DNA of 64,000 nucleotides from assembly GCA_943787265.1 (NCBI GenBank), contig CALSLT010000027.1, forward strand, positions 248,001 through 312,000, given 5' to 3'. This document shows positions 49,573 through 58,984 of the stretch, in pieces (the first letter of the stretch is position 1; each line of letters opens with the position of its first letter). The position numbers and the translations under genes are program-made. The DNA is from an uncultured Planctomycetaceae bacterium (GTDB taxonomy: Bacteria; Planctomycetota; Planctomycetia; Planctomycetales; Planctomycetaceae). Under the pieces are notes generated by a model, which was not told where the DNA came from, did not search any database, and saw only the letters and a list, made by a program, of their open reading frames with translations.

Positions 49573-50877
49573 ATGAAACGCTTCTGCATACTGACAGGAA
49601 TCGCGCTCGCATGTTCGACCGTCGCGACGGCACAGGACGACAAGAAAACGGACGGGCTGTTTAAGCAGCTCGATAAGAACAGCGACGAAAAACTCGTTGC
49701 AGACGAGATTCCGGAGAAGCAGACGCGGTTCTTCGAGCGACTCGTTCGGCTGGGCGATGCCGACAAAAATGGGGAGTTGTCGCAGGCCGAATTCAGCAAG
49801 GCGACTTCAGAGACAGCCGACACTCCGCCACGAAATCCGAATGGAAATGCTCCAGGTCGGCGTCCTGGAGGCTCAGCACCGAGGCAGTTTGATACCGCAG
49901 ATTTTTTCAAACGGCTGGACAAGAACGGTGATGGCAAACTGGCAAAAAGCGAATTGCCAGATCAGTTTGCTCAGCGACTGGCTCCAGCATTTGAAAAGCT
50001 TGGCAAAGATGAGATCACGCTCGATGAATTTCAGAAGCTCAGGCAGCAGTACGAGGGGAACGGTTCACGAATGCAGGGTGGCCGCCCCAGCCAGATGGGA
50101 AATCCAGCCGCGATGTTTAAGCAGCTCGACACAAACGGCGACGGCAAACTAACGGCCCAGGAAGTTCCTGAAGAAAGACGTCGAATGCTCGCAGCGATTC
50201 TTGAACGATCGGGTAAAGGGCGAGATGGTTCACTGACGCAGGAAGAATTTCAGAAAGCGGTTGAACAATTCACGCGCCAACAGAATGGGCGCCCCGCCGG
50301 CGACGGAAATGCCAAACGATCGGATTCGGATCGTCCAAAGCAGACTAGCGATGCAATGCGTCGACCTGGGCAGAGTGACCGCCCATCAAACGGTGGCCCG
50401 GCGTTTCTCCGGATTCTCGACGTCAACAAGGACGGGCGACTCAGTCGTGATGAGCTGGCGAAGGCTGTCACACTGATCGATCGTCTTGATCAGAATCGTG
50501 ATGGTTCGCTGGATGGTCGAGAACTGTTCGGCCCTCCTCCGGGAAGCGGTCAAGGTTCGATGGATCGACCTCGGCAGAATTCTGACAAGAAGACTAGCGA
50601 CCGTCCTCGGCGACCGCAGAGCGAAGACGCTGGCAAAGATAAACCTCGCGACCAAACTCGCTCAAACCCTGATCAGCCAGATCGAGAACGAAGGCCGACT
50701 AACGTAAAGCTCGACGAAACATTCGGCCGGATGGACCGAGACAAGGACGGAGCGATCAGCAAGCAAGAAGCGCCAGACCGTCTCAAGCAGAACTTCGACC
50801 GAATCGACGCCAATAAAGACCGCAAGATCACACTCGAAGAGCTTCGCACAATCTTTGAGCGATCGCGGAAGCAGTAA
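49573..50877 (+). CDS. Exported multi-EF-hand protein
   Basis: 434 residues, signal peptide KRFCILTGIALACSTVATA. At least eight EF-hand loops can be read: DKNSDEKLVADE, DADKNGELSQAE, DKNGDGKLAKSE, DTNGDGKLTAQE, DVNKDGRLSRDE, DQNRDGSLDGRE, DRDKDGAISKQE and DANKDRKITLEE. A shortened one lies around RDGSLTQEEF. Linkers are rich in Gly, Pro, Arg and Gln. It is expected to bind calcium outside the cytoplasm; such proteins are frequent in planctomycetes, with roles unknown. A bidirectional terminator follows. Confidence 0.88.
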   Translation: MKRFCILTGIALACSTVATAQDDKKTDGLFKQLDKNSDEKLVADEIPEKQTRFFERLVRLGDADKNGELSQAEFSKATSETADTPPRNPNGNAPGRRPGGSAPRQFDTADFFKRLDKNGDGKLAKSELPDQFAQRLAPAFEKLGKDEITLDEFQKLRQQYEGNGSRMQGGRPSQMGNPAAMFKQLDTNGDGKLTAQEVPEERRRMLAAILERSGKGRDGSLTQEEFQKAVEQFTRQQNGRPAGDGNAKRSDSDRPKQTSDAMRRPGQSDRPSNGGPAFLRILDVNKDGRLSRDELAKAVTLIDRLDQNRDGSLDGRELFGPPPGSGQGSMDRPRQNSDKKTSDRPRRPQSEDAGKDKPRDQTRSNPDQPDRERRPTNVKLDETFGRMDRDKDGAISKQEAPDRLKQNFDRIDANKDRKITLEELRTIFERSRKQ

Positions 50878-51001
50878 ACTCGCAGCGGGATCGGAGTAGA
50901 TGCTAAGCGGTAGCCGGACTCGCAAGAGTTCGGGCATAGAACCGAAAGGCCGCACCGAAGTCTTGCGACTCCGGCTCCGACGATTCGATCATCAATGAAA
51001 A

Positions 51002-51056
51002 CAGCCCTGAACTGGCACCACAAATTGTGTGCTGCCGGTTCAGGGCTGAATCGTTT
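51002..51056. terminator. Bidirectional terminator hairpin
   Basis: CAGCCCTGAACTGGCA (51002-51017) pairs with TGCCGGTTCAGGGCTG (51033-51048), one internal mismatch. A T-rich tail follows on the plus strand (AATCGTTTTCC), and on the minus strand the stem is followed by TTTTCATTG. It separates the convergent EF-hand gene and the csrA operon. Confidence 0.8.
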
Positions 51057-51082
51057 TCCGATTGCGTCACCGCATCGACGAC

Positions 51083-51319
51083 TTACGCCACGCAGGCGTC
51101 TTCGCGCGAAGAGTCGTTCGCGCTGAACGCCGAGCGGTAAGCCGCTACGAGCAACGTCTTCGCAGACTCCAATCGCGATTCGCGTTCGAGATGCCAACCT
51201 TCGGCAAGCATCTCATCCAGAACGATCAACGGAACCTCGGCAGACGATTGTTCGCGAGCGGCCCGCTCACTGACTCGTTCAACAAGAGTTGCAGAGACAA
51301 CCGCTGATTGACTGCTCAT
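51083..51319 (-). CDS. Small hypothetical protein translationally coupled to csrA
   Basis: 78 residues, starting ATG at 51319. The start overlaps the csrA stop by four bases (ATGA), so translation is very probably coupled. Composition: helical and acidic (SERAAREQSSAEVPLIVLDEMLAEGWHLERES), C-terminus SANDSSREDACVA. No signal peptide. I recognise no family. Tight coupling to a regulator that represses mRNA translation suggests a CsrA antagonist, cofactor or co-regulated protein, but there is no direct evidence; FliW-like features are not visible. Confidence 0.7.
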   Translation of the reverse strand: MSSQSAVVSATLVERVSERAAREQSSAEVPLIVLDEMLAEGWHLERESRLESAKTLLVAAYRSAFSANDSSREDACVA

Positions 51320-51543
51320 GCCTGTACCTGATTGGCCGGCAGGTCGGCAGAGTCGTCTTCGACTGCGTCCTGCTCGGACTCCTTGCGTTTGATGGCGTCG
51401 TAAACTTCTCGGCGATGCACGCTGACATCGCGAGGAGCGTCGATTCCAAGGCGGACCTTGTCGCCTCGAATTTCGACAACCATAATTGAAATGTTGTCGC
51501 CAATGACGATCTTTTCGTCCTTCTTCCGGCTGAGTACCAGCAT
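51316..51543 (-). CDS. csrA: CsrA carbon storage regulator (RNA-binding translational regulator)
   Basis: 75 residues. MLVLSRKKDEKIVIGDNISI is the conserved N-terminus; VRLGIDAPRDVSVHRREVYDAI is the second RNA-binding strand (the conserved R44-type arginine is in VHRREV). CsrA dimers bind GGA motifs in 5' leaders to repress or stabilise mRNAs. The C-terminal tail (ESEQDAVEDDSADLPANQVQA) is longer and more acidic than in E. coli. The frame is open further upstream, but this ATG gives the exact family start. A small gene follows with overlapping stop/start. Confidence 0.95.
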   Translation of the reverse strand: MLVLSRKKDEKIVIGDNISIMVVEIRGDKVRLGIDAPRDVSVHRREVYDAIKRKESEQDAVEDDSADLPANQVQA

Positions 51544-51867
51544 CGTGCCGTTCCTGATCCATAGTGTGATGGCAGCCCGCTTCCGGCCGACCGGACTCAC
51601 TGTCCGATGCCTCTCCCCCGAAAGCCAAGCTGTTGCCGCTTGCCCTAAACTTAGACCATTCCCGACACACCGGCGGACGAATCGCCTGACGATTGGCGAA
51701 ACTGTGAGTGACTCTGCCGACCTGTGACGACTGGGCGGATCGGTCGAGTTGATCGGCAAGGCTGATCGCAACAATGCTGCCGATTCTGCGGAGTCTGACG
51801 GGAAACGCCTCCGCTCCGTTCGGATCCTGACTCGTGCATCGGTATCCTTAACGGATCAAATCCTGCG
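51544..51867. other. Divergent intergenic region between csrA and the VWA gene
   Basis: 324 bases. It should contain promoters for csrA (minus) and the VWA gene (plus). I see no repeat or riboswitch; the csrA frame is open here but the extension has no family match. Confidence 0.4.
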
Positions 51868-53067
51868 ATGAGTCCGATCGATCAGGCCAACTCTCGCCGA
51901 ATCTACACCCGACCAATTAAGAGTCCATTTGTGGCCGACTTTGAATACTCACGCTGGGACGGTTCGCAGGAGTTTACTCCGCAGTCCGCAGACAAACTGT
52001 TTGACGAGTTGAGCAAGTACATGCTCGACTACGGCGAGGAGATTCTCGACAACCTTCTGCAGTGGGAGCAGGAGCACCCTGATCTCGTCCAGAAGCTGAT
52101 CGAGCAGGGTTATGTCGATAAGGACGAAGAGGGCCGATTTCATGTGACGCCGAAAGGAGTCCGCCGAGTTGAGGGGCAATCTTTAGAAGCCCTCTTCAAC
52201 GTCAACCGAAAAGACAAAGTCGGCAAGCACGAAACTGAATTTCGCGGCGCTGGCCAGACCGTTCACGACGAAACCAAGCCATACGAATACGGCGACGCGA
52301 TCTCAAACCTCGACATGCACGCCACGCTGAAGAACGCGATCATGCGACAGGGCGGCGGATCACCAGTCGACATCGCTCACGACGACCTCGTCGTTTACGA
52401 CACGGAATATCAAACCGCCTGCGCGACCGTCGTGCTGATCGACATGTCCGGCAGCATGAACCGCTACGGTAAGTACGGGCAGGCCAAGAAAGTCGCAATG
52501 GCTTTGCAGGGGCTGGTGCGAAGCCGATACCAGGGCGACTTTCTGCAGGTGGTTGGATTTTACAGCTACGCCAGTCCGATGACTGAACGCGAGCTGCTTT
52601 ACTCAGCGCCGAAAGAGGTCAGCATCTTCGATCCGCGAGTCCACCTTCGCATCAATCTGGATCAGCCACCGAGTTTCGTGCCGCAACACTTCACGAATAT
52701 CCAGGCGGGACTGCAGTTTGCTCGACGAGTTCTGAAACGCCAGCCCGCTCAAAACCGGCAAATCATCACAATCACCGACGGCGAGCCGACAGCTCACATC
52801 GAAGACCGTGATCTTCTGCTGATTTACCCGCCCGCCGAACGAACAGCGAAAGCAACTCTGGCCGAAGTGAAGCGATGCTCGAACGAGGGCATCCACATGT
52901 CGAGCTTCGCGTTGATCGAGGACTACTTCTATCTCGATCTGGTCAACTTCGTCGAGCAAATGGCCAAAGTCTCCGGAGGCGTCGCCGCCTACTGCAACGC
53001 CGAAGATCTTGGCAACATGGTCATCGACAGTTTTTCAAAGGGGCGAAGACAACGACGGGCAATGTAA
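51868..53067 (+). CDS. VWA-domain protein with intact MIDAS
   Basis: 399 residues, no signal peptide. The N-terminal ~150 residues are helical (EILDNLLQWEQEHPDLVQKL, then GRFHVTPKGVRRVEGQSLEALF). The VWA domain begins near 180: the MIDAS motif DMSGSMNRYG (about 192), the Thr site near HFTNIQAGLQFA, and the Asp in ITITDGEPTAH. Similar stand-alone VWA proteins often work with MoxR-type AAA ATPases, but no ATPase gene is adjacent. The function is unknown; assembly or metal-centre insertion roles are typical of the group. Confidence 0.85.
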   Translation: MSPIDQANSRRIYTRPIKSPFVADFEYSRWDGSQEFTPQSADKLFDELSKYMLDYGEEILDNLLQWEQEHPDLVQKLIEQGYVDKDEEGRFHVTPKGVRRVEGQSLEALFNVNRKDKVGKHETEFRGAGQTVHDETKPYEYGDAISNLDMHATLKNAIMRQGGGSPVDIAHDDLVVYDTEYQTACATVVLIDMSGSMNRYGKYGQAKKVAMALQGLVRSRYQGDFLQVVGFYSYASPMTERELLYSAPKEVSIFDPRVHLRINLDQPPSFVPQHFTNIQAGLQFARRVLKRQPAQNRQIITITDGEPTAHIEDRDLLLIYPPAERTAKATLAEVKRCSNEGIHMSSFALIEDYFYLDLVNFVEQMAKVSGGVAAYCNAEDLGNMVIDSFSKGRRQRRAM

Positions 53068-53102
53068 GGCAACCGCAGGATCAATGGATCGTTATTGATC
53101 CG

Positions 53103-53150
53103 TGGGTGGCACGGGTTGCTCGCAACCCGTGCGGCGGAGCCGCAAGACGC
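53103..53150 (+). repeat. Interspersed palindromic repeat, GGTTGCTCGCAACC type (copy 3)
   Basis: TGGGTGGCACGGGTTGCTCGCAACCCGTG followed by the second hairpin GCGGCGGAGCCGC and AAGACGC. It belongs to the same family as 928 and 14859. Together with the inverted copy at 53173 it can form a long hairpin. Confidence 0.85.
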
Positions 53151-53172
53151 AGTCGTGGTTGACCTAATGTTC

Positions 53173-53219
53173 CTCTTGTCGCTTCGCGAAACGGGTTGCG
53201 AGCAACCCGTGCCACCCAG
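53173..53219 (-). repeat. Interspersed palindromic repeat, GGTTGCTCGCAACC type (copy 4, inverted)
   Basis: Opposite orientation to copy 3, 22 bases after it: TCTTGTCGCTTCGCGAAACGGGTTGCGAGCAACCCGTGCCACCCA. It keeps TCTTGTCGC as complement of the GCGACAAGA tail of copies 1 and 2. The inverted pair spans 53103-53219. Confidence 0.85.
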
Positions 53220-53354
53220 GAATGATATTTTCTTGTCGAAACATTGAATTTACGGCGTCACAAACCGGAAACAATCCTGTACTGATAGGTAAGTCGCCGC
53301 TCAAAACGCTACGACAACCCGAGCCGACACCAAGCTCAGTCGGAATCAAACACC

Positions 53355-54806
53355 ATGAATCAACTTCGAACATGCTCTGAATGCGGAACGACGATTACCG
53401 AAACGTCGGAAGCCGAACTCTGCCCCGGCTGCCTGCTGAAAATGGCCACTAATGAGTCGGTCGTCGATCCCGATTTCGAGCAGACTCACATCACGGCAAA
53501 GAAGAAAAAGCAGAGATTCGAAGCTCCCGAGGCTGAACAACTGAACGCTTTGTTCCCGAACCTGGAGATTCTGGAACTGATCGGCCGCGGAGGAATGGGG
53601 GCTGTTTACAAAGCACGACAAACAGACCTCGACCGGTTCGTCGCCGTCAAGATTCTGCCGCGAGAAATTCAGGGCGATCCCGGCTTCGGCGATCGATTCC
53701 TGCGAGAAGCCCGGACGCTGGCGAAACTCAACCATCCGAACATCGTCGCTGTTTACGACTTCGGCCAGATCGACGAACTCTTTTACTTCGTGATGGAATT
53801 CGTCGACGGAGTCACACTTCGAGACACCATCGCCTCCGGCAATGTCGCTCCTGAAGAAGCATTGCGGGTCATTCCAGACCTCTGCGACGCGCTGCAGTTT
53901 GCGCACGAAGAAGGCGTCGTCCATCGAGACATCAAGCCGGAAAACATTCTGCTCGACAAACGCGGACGAGTGAAGATCGCAGACTTCGGCCTCGCCAAGC
54001 TACTTAAAAATGAAGACGACGAAGAAGAGAATCTGACCGGCACTCACCAGGTGATGGGCACGCTGAAATACATGGCCCCCGAGCAAATGGCGACGTCGCG
54101 CGACGTCGACCACCGCGCTGACATCTACTCGCTCGGCGTCATTTTCTATGAACTTCTAACTGGCGATCTTCCCGTCGGATGGTTTGATCCGCCGTCGAAG
54201 AAAGTCGCAGTCGATGTTCGCCTGGACGAGGTCGTGCTGCGAACTCTCGAAGCCGAACCTGAACGACGATTCCAACACGCCAGCGAAGTGAAGTCGGCCG
54301 TCGAACAACTTTCGTCTGGGCCGATCGTGCCCGTTCCAGAAACTGCACAGCCGGCGGCTTCAGCACCGGCAGGTCAGGGGGGAATCCGGATTCACAAACT
54401 GATGGACGATACGGAAACGAAATATCGAACACGGCACCACATCGTGTTGTGCTCTTCGATGATGCTGATCCCAATCTCGTTTCCCATTTTCCGAGAAGAT
54501 ATTGGCTTTGGGATCGCAACACTCGCAATCTCGCTCGCCTTGTTTATCTGGGCGGTCAAAATCAAGAAGCACCTTGTTTGGGAAACGACGTACAAAGGCC
54601 ACACGATCAAACTCGACTGCAGCAGCATGCTGGCCGAGTATATCTACCTCGACGATGGTCTTGTCCAGAAAGGCGGCTTCGGAACAAAGATGGAGTTCCG
54701 CACAAAGATCAAAGCGGGAGACGGAATCGGCGACGAAATCATCATCTGGTTCGATGCCCAGTTCAGGTACTGCCGCTGCCGAATCGACGTCGAGGAGCAA
54801 ACGTAG
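53355..54806 (+). CDS. Serine/threonine protein kinase with N-terminal zinc ribbon and membrane helices
   Basis: 483 residues. The N-terminus CSECGTTITETSEAELCPGC is a four-Cys zinc ribbon. The kinase domain (about 70-340) has LIGRGGMGAVYKARQ (about 74), the ATP Lys in FVAVKILP, HRDIKPEN (about 190), ADFGLAKLL (DFG about 210) and GTLKYMAPEQ. Catalytic residues are intact. After a Pro/Ala linker there are two hydrophobic segments (HHIVLCSSMMLIPISFPI and GIATLAISLALFIWAVKI) and a ~70-residue beta-rich C-terminus. It is a membrane-anchored Pkn2-type signalling kinase; its ligand and substrate are unknown. Confidence 0.9.
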   Translation: MNQLRTCSECGTTITETSEAELCPGCLLKMATNESVVDPDFEQTHITAKKKKQRFEAPEAEQLNALFPNLEILELIGRGGMGAVYKARQTDLDRFVAVKILPREIQGDPGFGDRFLREARTLAKLNHPNIVAVYDFGQIDELFYFVMEFVDGVTLRDTIASGNVAPEEALRVIPDLCDALQFAHEEGVVHRDIKPENILLDKRGRVKIADFGLAKLLKNEDDEEENLTGTHQVMGTLKYMAPEQMATSRDVDHRADIYSLGVIFYELLTGDLPVGWFDPPSKKVAVDVRLDEVVLRTLEAEPERRFQHASEVKSAVEQLSSGPIVPVPETAQPAASAPAGQGGIRIHKLMDDTETKYRTRHHIVLCSSMMLIPISFPIFREDIGFGIATLAISLALFIWAVKIKKHLVWETTYKGHTIKLDCSSMLAEYIYLDDGLVQKGGFGTKMEFRTKIKAGDGIGDEIIIWFDAQFRYCRCRIDVEEQT

Positions 54807-54833
54807 CCACTGATTGATAATCTCAACCGAGAT

Positions 54834-55736
54834 TCACTTCGAAGGCCAATCGTAGCTCGCCTGTTTGCGGAATCCCGAAATTTCGATCGTCCCCTCAGGT
54901 CCGATTTTCACCATCGAGTATCCGTTACTCTCAGCCCCCTTCCCTTCGACCATTGCCACCATCGTGCAGTAGTGAATGCCGCCGATCGCTTTGAGATCGT
55001 TCTTGTGACTGTGCCCCTGAAACACGGCCAGCACTTTGCCTGAATCTTCAAGAGCCTTCCGAACCGCATCCGCATTCTTTACGCCGTGGTGGTTTGAAAC
55101 ATCCAGTCGCTGATGAGCAAATACGATTGTCGGTCTTGACGTCGCTTTCAGATCTTCGACCAGCCAGTCGAGTTCAGCCGCCGGCACGTTCGGATCGGTC
55201 CACTGAAAATTCTTTCGACCGTACGATTCGCCGTCGCTGCGGAAGCACGAATCCAGCAAGACGAAGTGAACGCAGCCCGAGTCGAATGAGTAGTATGACT
55301 TTTCACGTTCGACGCCGCCGAGAAACTCATCCTTCGTCAGCATGTCGACGCAGTGGTTCCCGAGCACGTAGTGGCGATTCTTTGAAATCGCAGCAAAGTC
55401 GCGATTGATTCGCTTCAGATAACCAAGCTCCGTTTCCACCGAAGCCGCTGCGTCAATAAAGTCGCCCAGCTCGACGACGAATGCCGGCTTCTGATTGCAG
55501 CAAACTTCTCGGCCGCCTCAGCCAGTTTGTCCGGCGTCTCCCGGTAGTTTCGTGAGCCCGCCGCCGGCTTGTCGGCGTAGTGCAAGTCGGTGATCACCCC
55601 AAAGCTGACCGTCGAGCTTGTCGTCTTTCGCCTGAAGCAATGACGAACTCGCAACCCCGGCAGACAGGACCAGTGCCCCGTCTCGCAGAAACGCTCGTCG
55701 CTGAATTGGACCGCTATTTTCCGATGTCAATTGCAT
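54834..55736 (-). CDS. Tat-exported metallophosphoesterase, reading frame broken by two apparent indels
   Basis: The coding sequence can be followed across three frames. Residues 1-~43 (from the ATG at 55736) give IQRRAFLRDGALVLSAGVAS, a Tat signal. Near 55625 the frame shifts to continue with STVSFGVITDLHYADKPAAG (metal motif DLH). Near 55505 it shifts again to ELGDFIDAA, then VLGNHCVDML, FAHQRLDVSNHHG and FQGHSHKNDL. Together they form a complete calcineurin-like phosphoesterase with D-x-H, GD, GNH, H and GHxH motifs. The family residues are conserved on both sides of each shift, so sequencing error is more likely than decay. Substrate unknown. Confidence 0.8.
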
Positions 55737-55890
55737 GTCCCTCGCCTTGATCGAGTTGAAATGAACCCTGGCGATTTGCCGATTCACAAGCATCCTGCCA
55801 GAATGTGGCCCAGATCGCACGAGACACTTTTACCGATCGACGTCTCAATCACCAGATTCACCGCCGTTTTACATCTGCGACTTTTTGCTC

Positions 55891-56864
55891 ATGCCGGAAA
55901 ATGCCAACACCGATTCACCTTCCTCAACGGAACTTCCTCCAGGTTCTGCAGCCGTTCCGTCAGCCGACGAAGCCTTGCCTGCAACGGGAGAAGGGTGCCC
56001 CACTCCGTTGGCATGGAAGCAGGTGCAGAATGAATTCTTATCGCAGAGTGATGAGTTTTCCTTCTCTGAAGCCGGCCTGACGGTCAGCGGCAGAGTGCTC
56101 GGCGAAGGACCGCCGCTTTACTTCCTGAACGGAATCAGCGCCACGCCAACCCTGTTCTGCCTGACGGTCTGGCTGCTGCGAGACGAATTTCGATGCGTGA
56201 TCCTCGACTATCCGCCTGAGGCGCAGACTCTAGAACAGCTCGCACAGTCTCTTGATCTGGCAGCAACTCAGTTTGGCGACGAAGAATTCGACCTCTACGC
56301 AACGTCGTTTGGCACGTCTGTCGCCCTGCACGCCATGCAAAGTTTCCCGCAGCGCATCCAGCATGCCGTTCTGCAAGGGCCGCTGATCTCGATGAAATTC
56401 AGCATGGCCGAACGACTGGCACTCGCAACGCTGGTTGGCTGCCCGGTCAGATTGATCGTCTCCCGCTGCGGCAGACAGTCCTGCAGAACAACCACGCGCG
56501 ATGGTTTCCGCCGTTCGACATCACTCGCTGGAAATTTCTGATGGCCGAGACGGGCAACGTCCCCACAAAAGACGTTGCCCGGCGATCAAAGATGCTCCGC
56601 GGACTCGCCCTGACCGAACAGGTTTCTGAGATCGAAACTCCAACTCTCGTAGTCAGCAGCGAAGGTGAAGCCGCCCGGCATCGTGAATCTGCAGCGGTGC
56701 TCGCTGAAAAACTTCCCAATGCACGTGCCGAAGAAATCTCAAACACTGGCCACGTTCCGTTCGTGACTCACCCTCATCGATTAGCAAAGCTGGTCCGACA
56801 GTTTCTGCATCCTGAGTTGCATGCAGAATCCTGTAACACGCCGTCCGCAACTCCGCCAGCGTGA
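55891..56864 (+). CDS. Alpha/beta-hydrolase, reading frame broken by one apparent indel
   Basis: The first frame begins at the ATG at 55891 and covers GRVLGEGPPLYFLNGISATP (strand beta3 and oxyanion region), FRCVILDYPPEA and the nucleophile elbow ATSFGTSVALHAMQ. The Ser is in A-T-S-F-G rather than G-x-S-x-G. Near 56450 the frame shifts. The second frame reads RLPLRQTVLQNNHARWFPPF and then TPTLVVSSEGEAARH and NTGHVPFVTHP, with the catalytic His in GHVPF. Rejoined, the fold is complete (about 320 residues). No signal peptide; substrate unknown. It ends 36 bases before the convergent TonB-receptor gene. Confidence 0.75.
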
Positions 56865-56900
56865 CAAGACGTCATGGCAAATGTCGGCGGCAAAACCGAC

Positions 56901-58936
56901 TCATTCGTCGTCGTACCCGCCCAGAGCAATCGTGACACCGCCGTACGCCGAGATGTCTGCCGTGTTGAAGCCGAGGACGTCTTCGTACTGTTCGTCGGTA
57001 ATGTTATCAACGCGGGCGAACAGTCGGACGTTCTTTGAGACCTGCCACCAGGCCGAAGCGTTCACAAGGAAGTACTCGTCGAGCGTTGCTCCAAAGTCCT
57101 GGCGATCGCCAACAAACCTCATGTTGAGCGAAACCTGAGCCTGTTTGTCGCATAGAAACTGGCTGAGCGTCGCGTTGAACTTGTGCCGCGGCCGACGCAG
57201 CAACTCGTTCTGTGTGCCGTTGTCGCGAGTTTTTGTGTTGGTGTACGACGCGGTCAAGAAAGTATCCGGCCCGAGTTCGACCTGGCCGCTGACTTCAACA
57301 CCCGCTGTCAGTGCACTGCCGATATTGGTCGCCGTGAACGTTGGGAACGGGAACACAATCAGATTGTCGAGGTCGTTTCGAAAATAGGTCGCATCGACAA
57401 CGACCTTGTCATCGAACATCCGCTTCTCAGCTCCAACTTCCCAGCCGAAACTTTCTTCCGGACGCAAGTTTGGATCGAACCCGAATCCGGCAGCAACCTC
57501 GGCAAGAGCCGGTGAGCGGAAACCTGTACCGATTGCTCCATGCACGGCCATTTGTGCCTCGGGAATCAGAAATCGACTTGTTACACGATAGGTATCTGCC
57601 GTGCCGGCGCGGCTGTAGTCGTCGTGCCTGTAACCTGCTGTTGTGAACCAGCGATCGTTGACAGCGAACTGGTTTTCGACAAATCCGCCGGTCCCAAACT
57701 GCGAAGCCGCTGCGGGGAAGAAGATAAACATGCTCGACGTGTCTTGCAGAATGTCCTCGTGAATATGCTCGACACCGCCCGTCACGGAGTGCTTAAAACA
57801 ACCGTCGTCAAACGTCGTCAACTTTGCCTGGTAGTCGAACTGGTGCGACTCGCCATCAAAGAAACTCTGAAACCCGCCGCGGTCGTCACGTTTGTAACTA
57901 GCGAAGCTGTAGCCCGCTCGATGTTCGAGCATGCCGTCGAGCTGAGTCACGGTTGTCTGAGCCCGCAGAAAGAACTGTTCGTTGTCGAGATTGCGAGCGG
58001 CGTCGGCCATAATCCGTCGAGATCGACATCCGAATCAACGTAGCGCCACGAAACATCAAAGTCCCACTCGTCAGTCAGCAGCGCCCCGACTCGCCCCGAG
58101 AGTGTCCCGTTCTCGTATCCGTCACTTTCCGTTCCGGCGCTGGCTGCAGAGAATCCGTCAGACGTGAACCATGCTCCCGACAGCGAGTACCAGAAGTTTT
58201 CTGTACCGCCGCTGATCGTCGTCGCCTGAGTGTAGGTGCCAAAACTACCACCTTCATGAGTCGTCCGAACCTGAGTCGGCCCTTCACCTCGACGAGTCAC
58301 GATATTGACCACACCGCCGATCGCATCTGAACCATAGATTGTGCTCTGCGGTCCCCGAATTACTTCGATCCGCTGAACATTGTCGAGAAGGAAGTTGGCA
58401 GGATCGAAGGCTCGATTCGGACTGCTGGGATCGTTCAACGGTATTCCATCGAGCAGAACTTTCGTCTGCGATCCGTTCGTCCCGCGAGTAAAGATGGTCG
58501 ACTGCTGCCCTGGTCCACCCCGAGGTGTCACGTCAAACCCTGGAACAGTTCGCAGGACTTCGTTGAGCGTGCGGCTGCCTCGCCGCTGGATGTCTTCCTC
58601 CGTGATCACTGTTACGGAACTACCGACCTGACGTCGAGCCGTCTCAGTCGGAGAAGCCGAGACTACGGTATCGTCTCCCAGCGGTTGCCGTGGAAACGGA
58701 GCAGTGACCGTCACTTCAGGAAGCATGGCCGCATCATCGGGCTGAGCAGCAGGGTTCTCATCCGGATCCCCCAGGCGATCGATCACGACTCGGCCGGGAG
58801 CTTCGTCGCTCGAAGATGACTCGGCTTCAGAAGGGGGCTGAGCAATTGTTTGCTGAGTCGCAGTCAGCAAGATGCCGACAGCAATCGTCGCGACGAAATG
58901 TGCGGACAGAAATCCGCGCAGCAGGAACGTCTTCAT
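56901..58936 (-). CDS. TonB-dependent outer-membrane receptor, BtuB-like, one apparent frameshift
   Basis: Two overlapping frames make one receptor of about 680 residues. ATG at 58936 with AAGGAAG upstream; signal peptide (about 1-32). TonB-box-like LPEVTVTAP (about 72), plug domain with SVTVITEEDIQRRGSRTLNE and RIEVIRGPQSTIYGSDAIGG, then barrel strands. Near 58010 the frame shifts: VDSDVDLDG continues as ADAARNLDNEQFF in the next frame. It resumes through barrel strands to the end (LFARVDNITDEQYEDVLGF). A cobalamin riboswitch lies just upstream, so the likely ligand is vitamin B12 or another corrinoid; binding residues cannot be judged. Energy comes from TonB, encoded upstream at 59355. Confidence 0.85.
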
Positions 58937-58984
58937 CTGGTAACTTCCTTTCGCGAGAAGTCAGGAACAGTGAAAACTTTCTGG

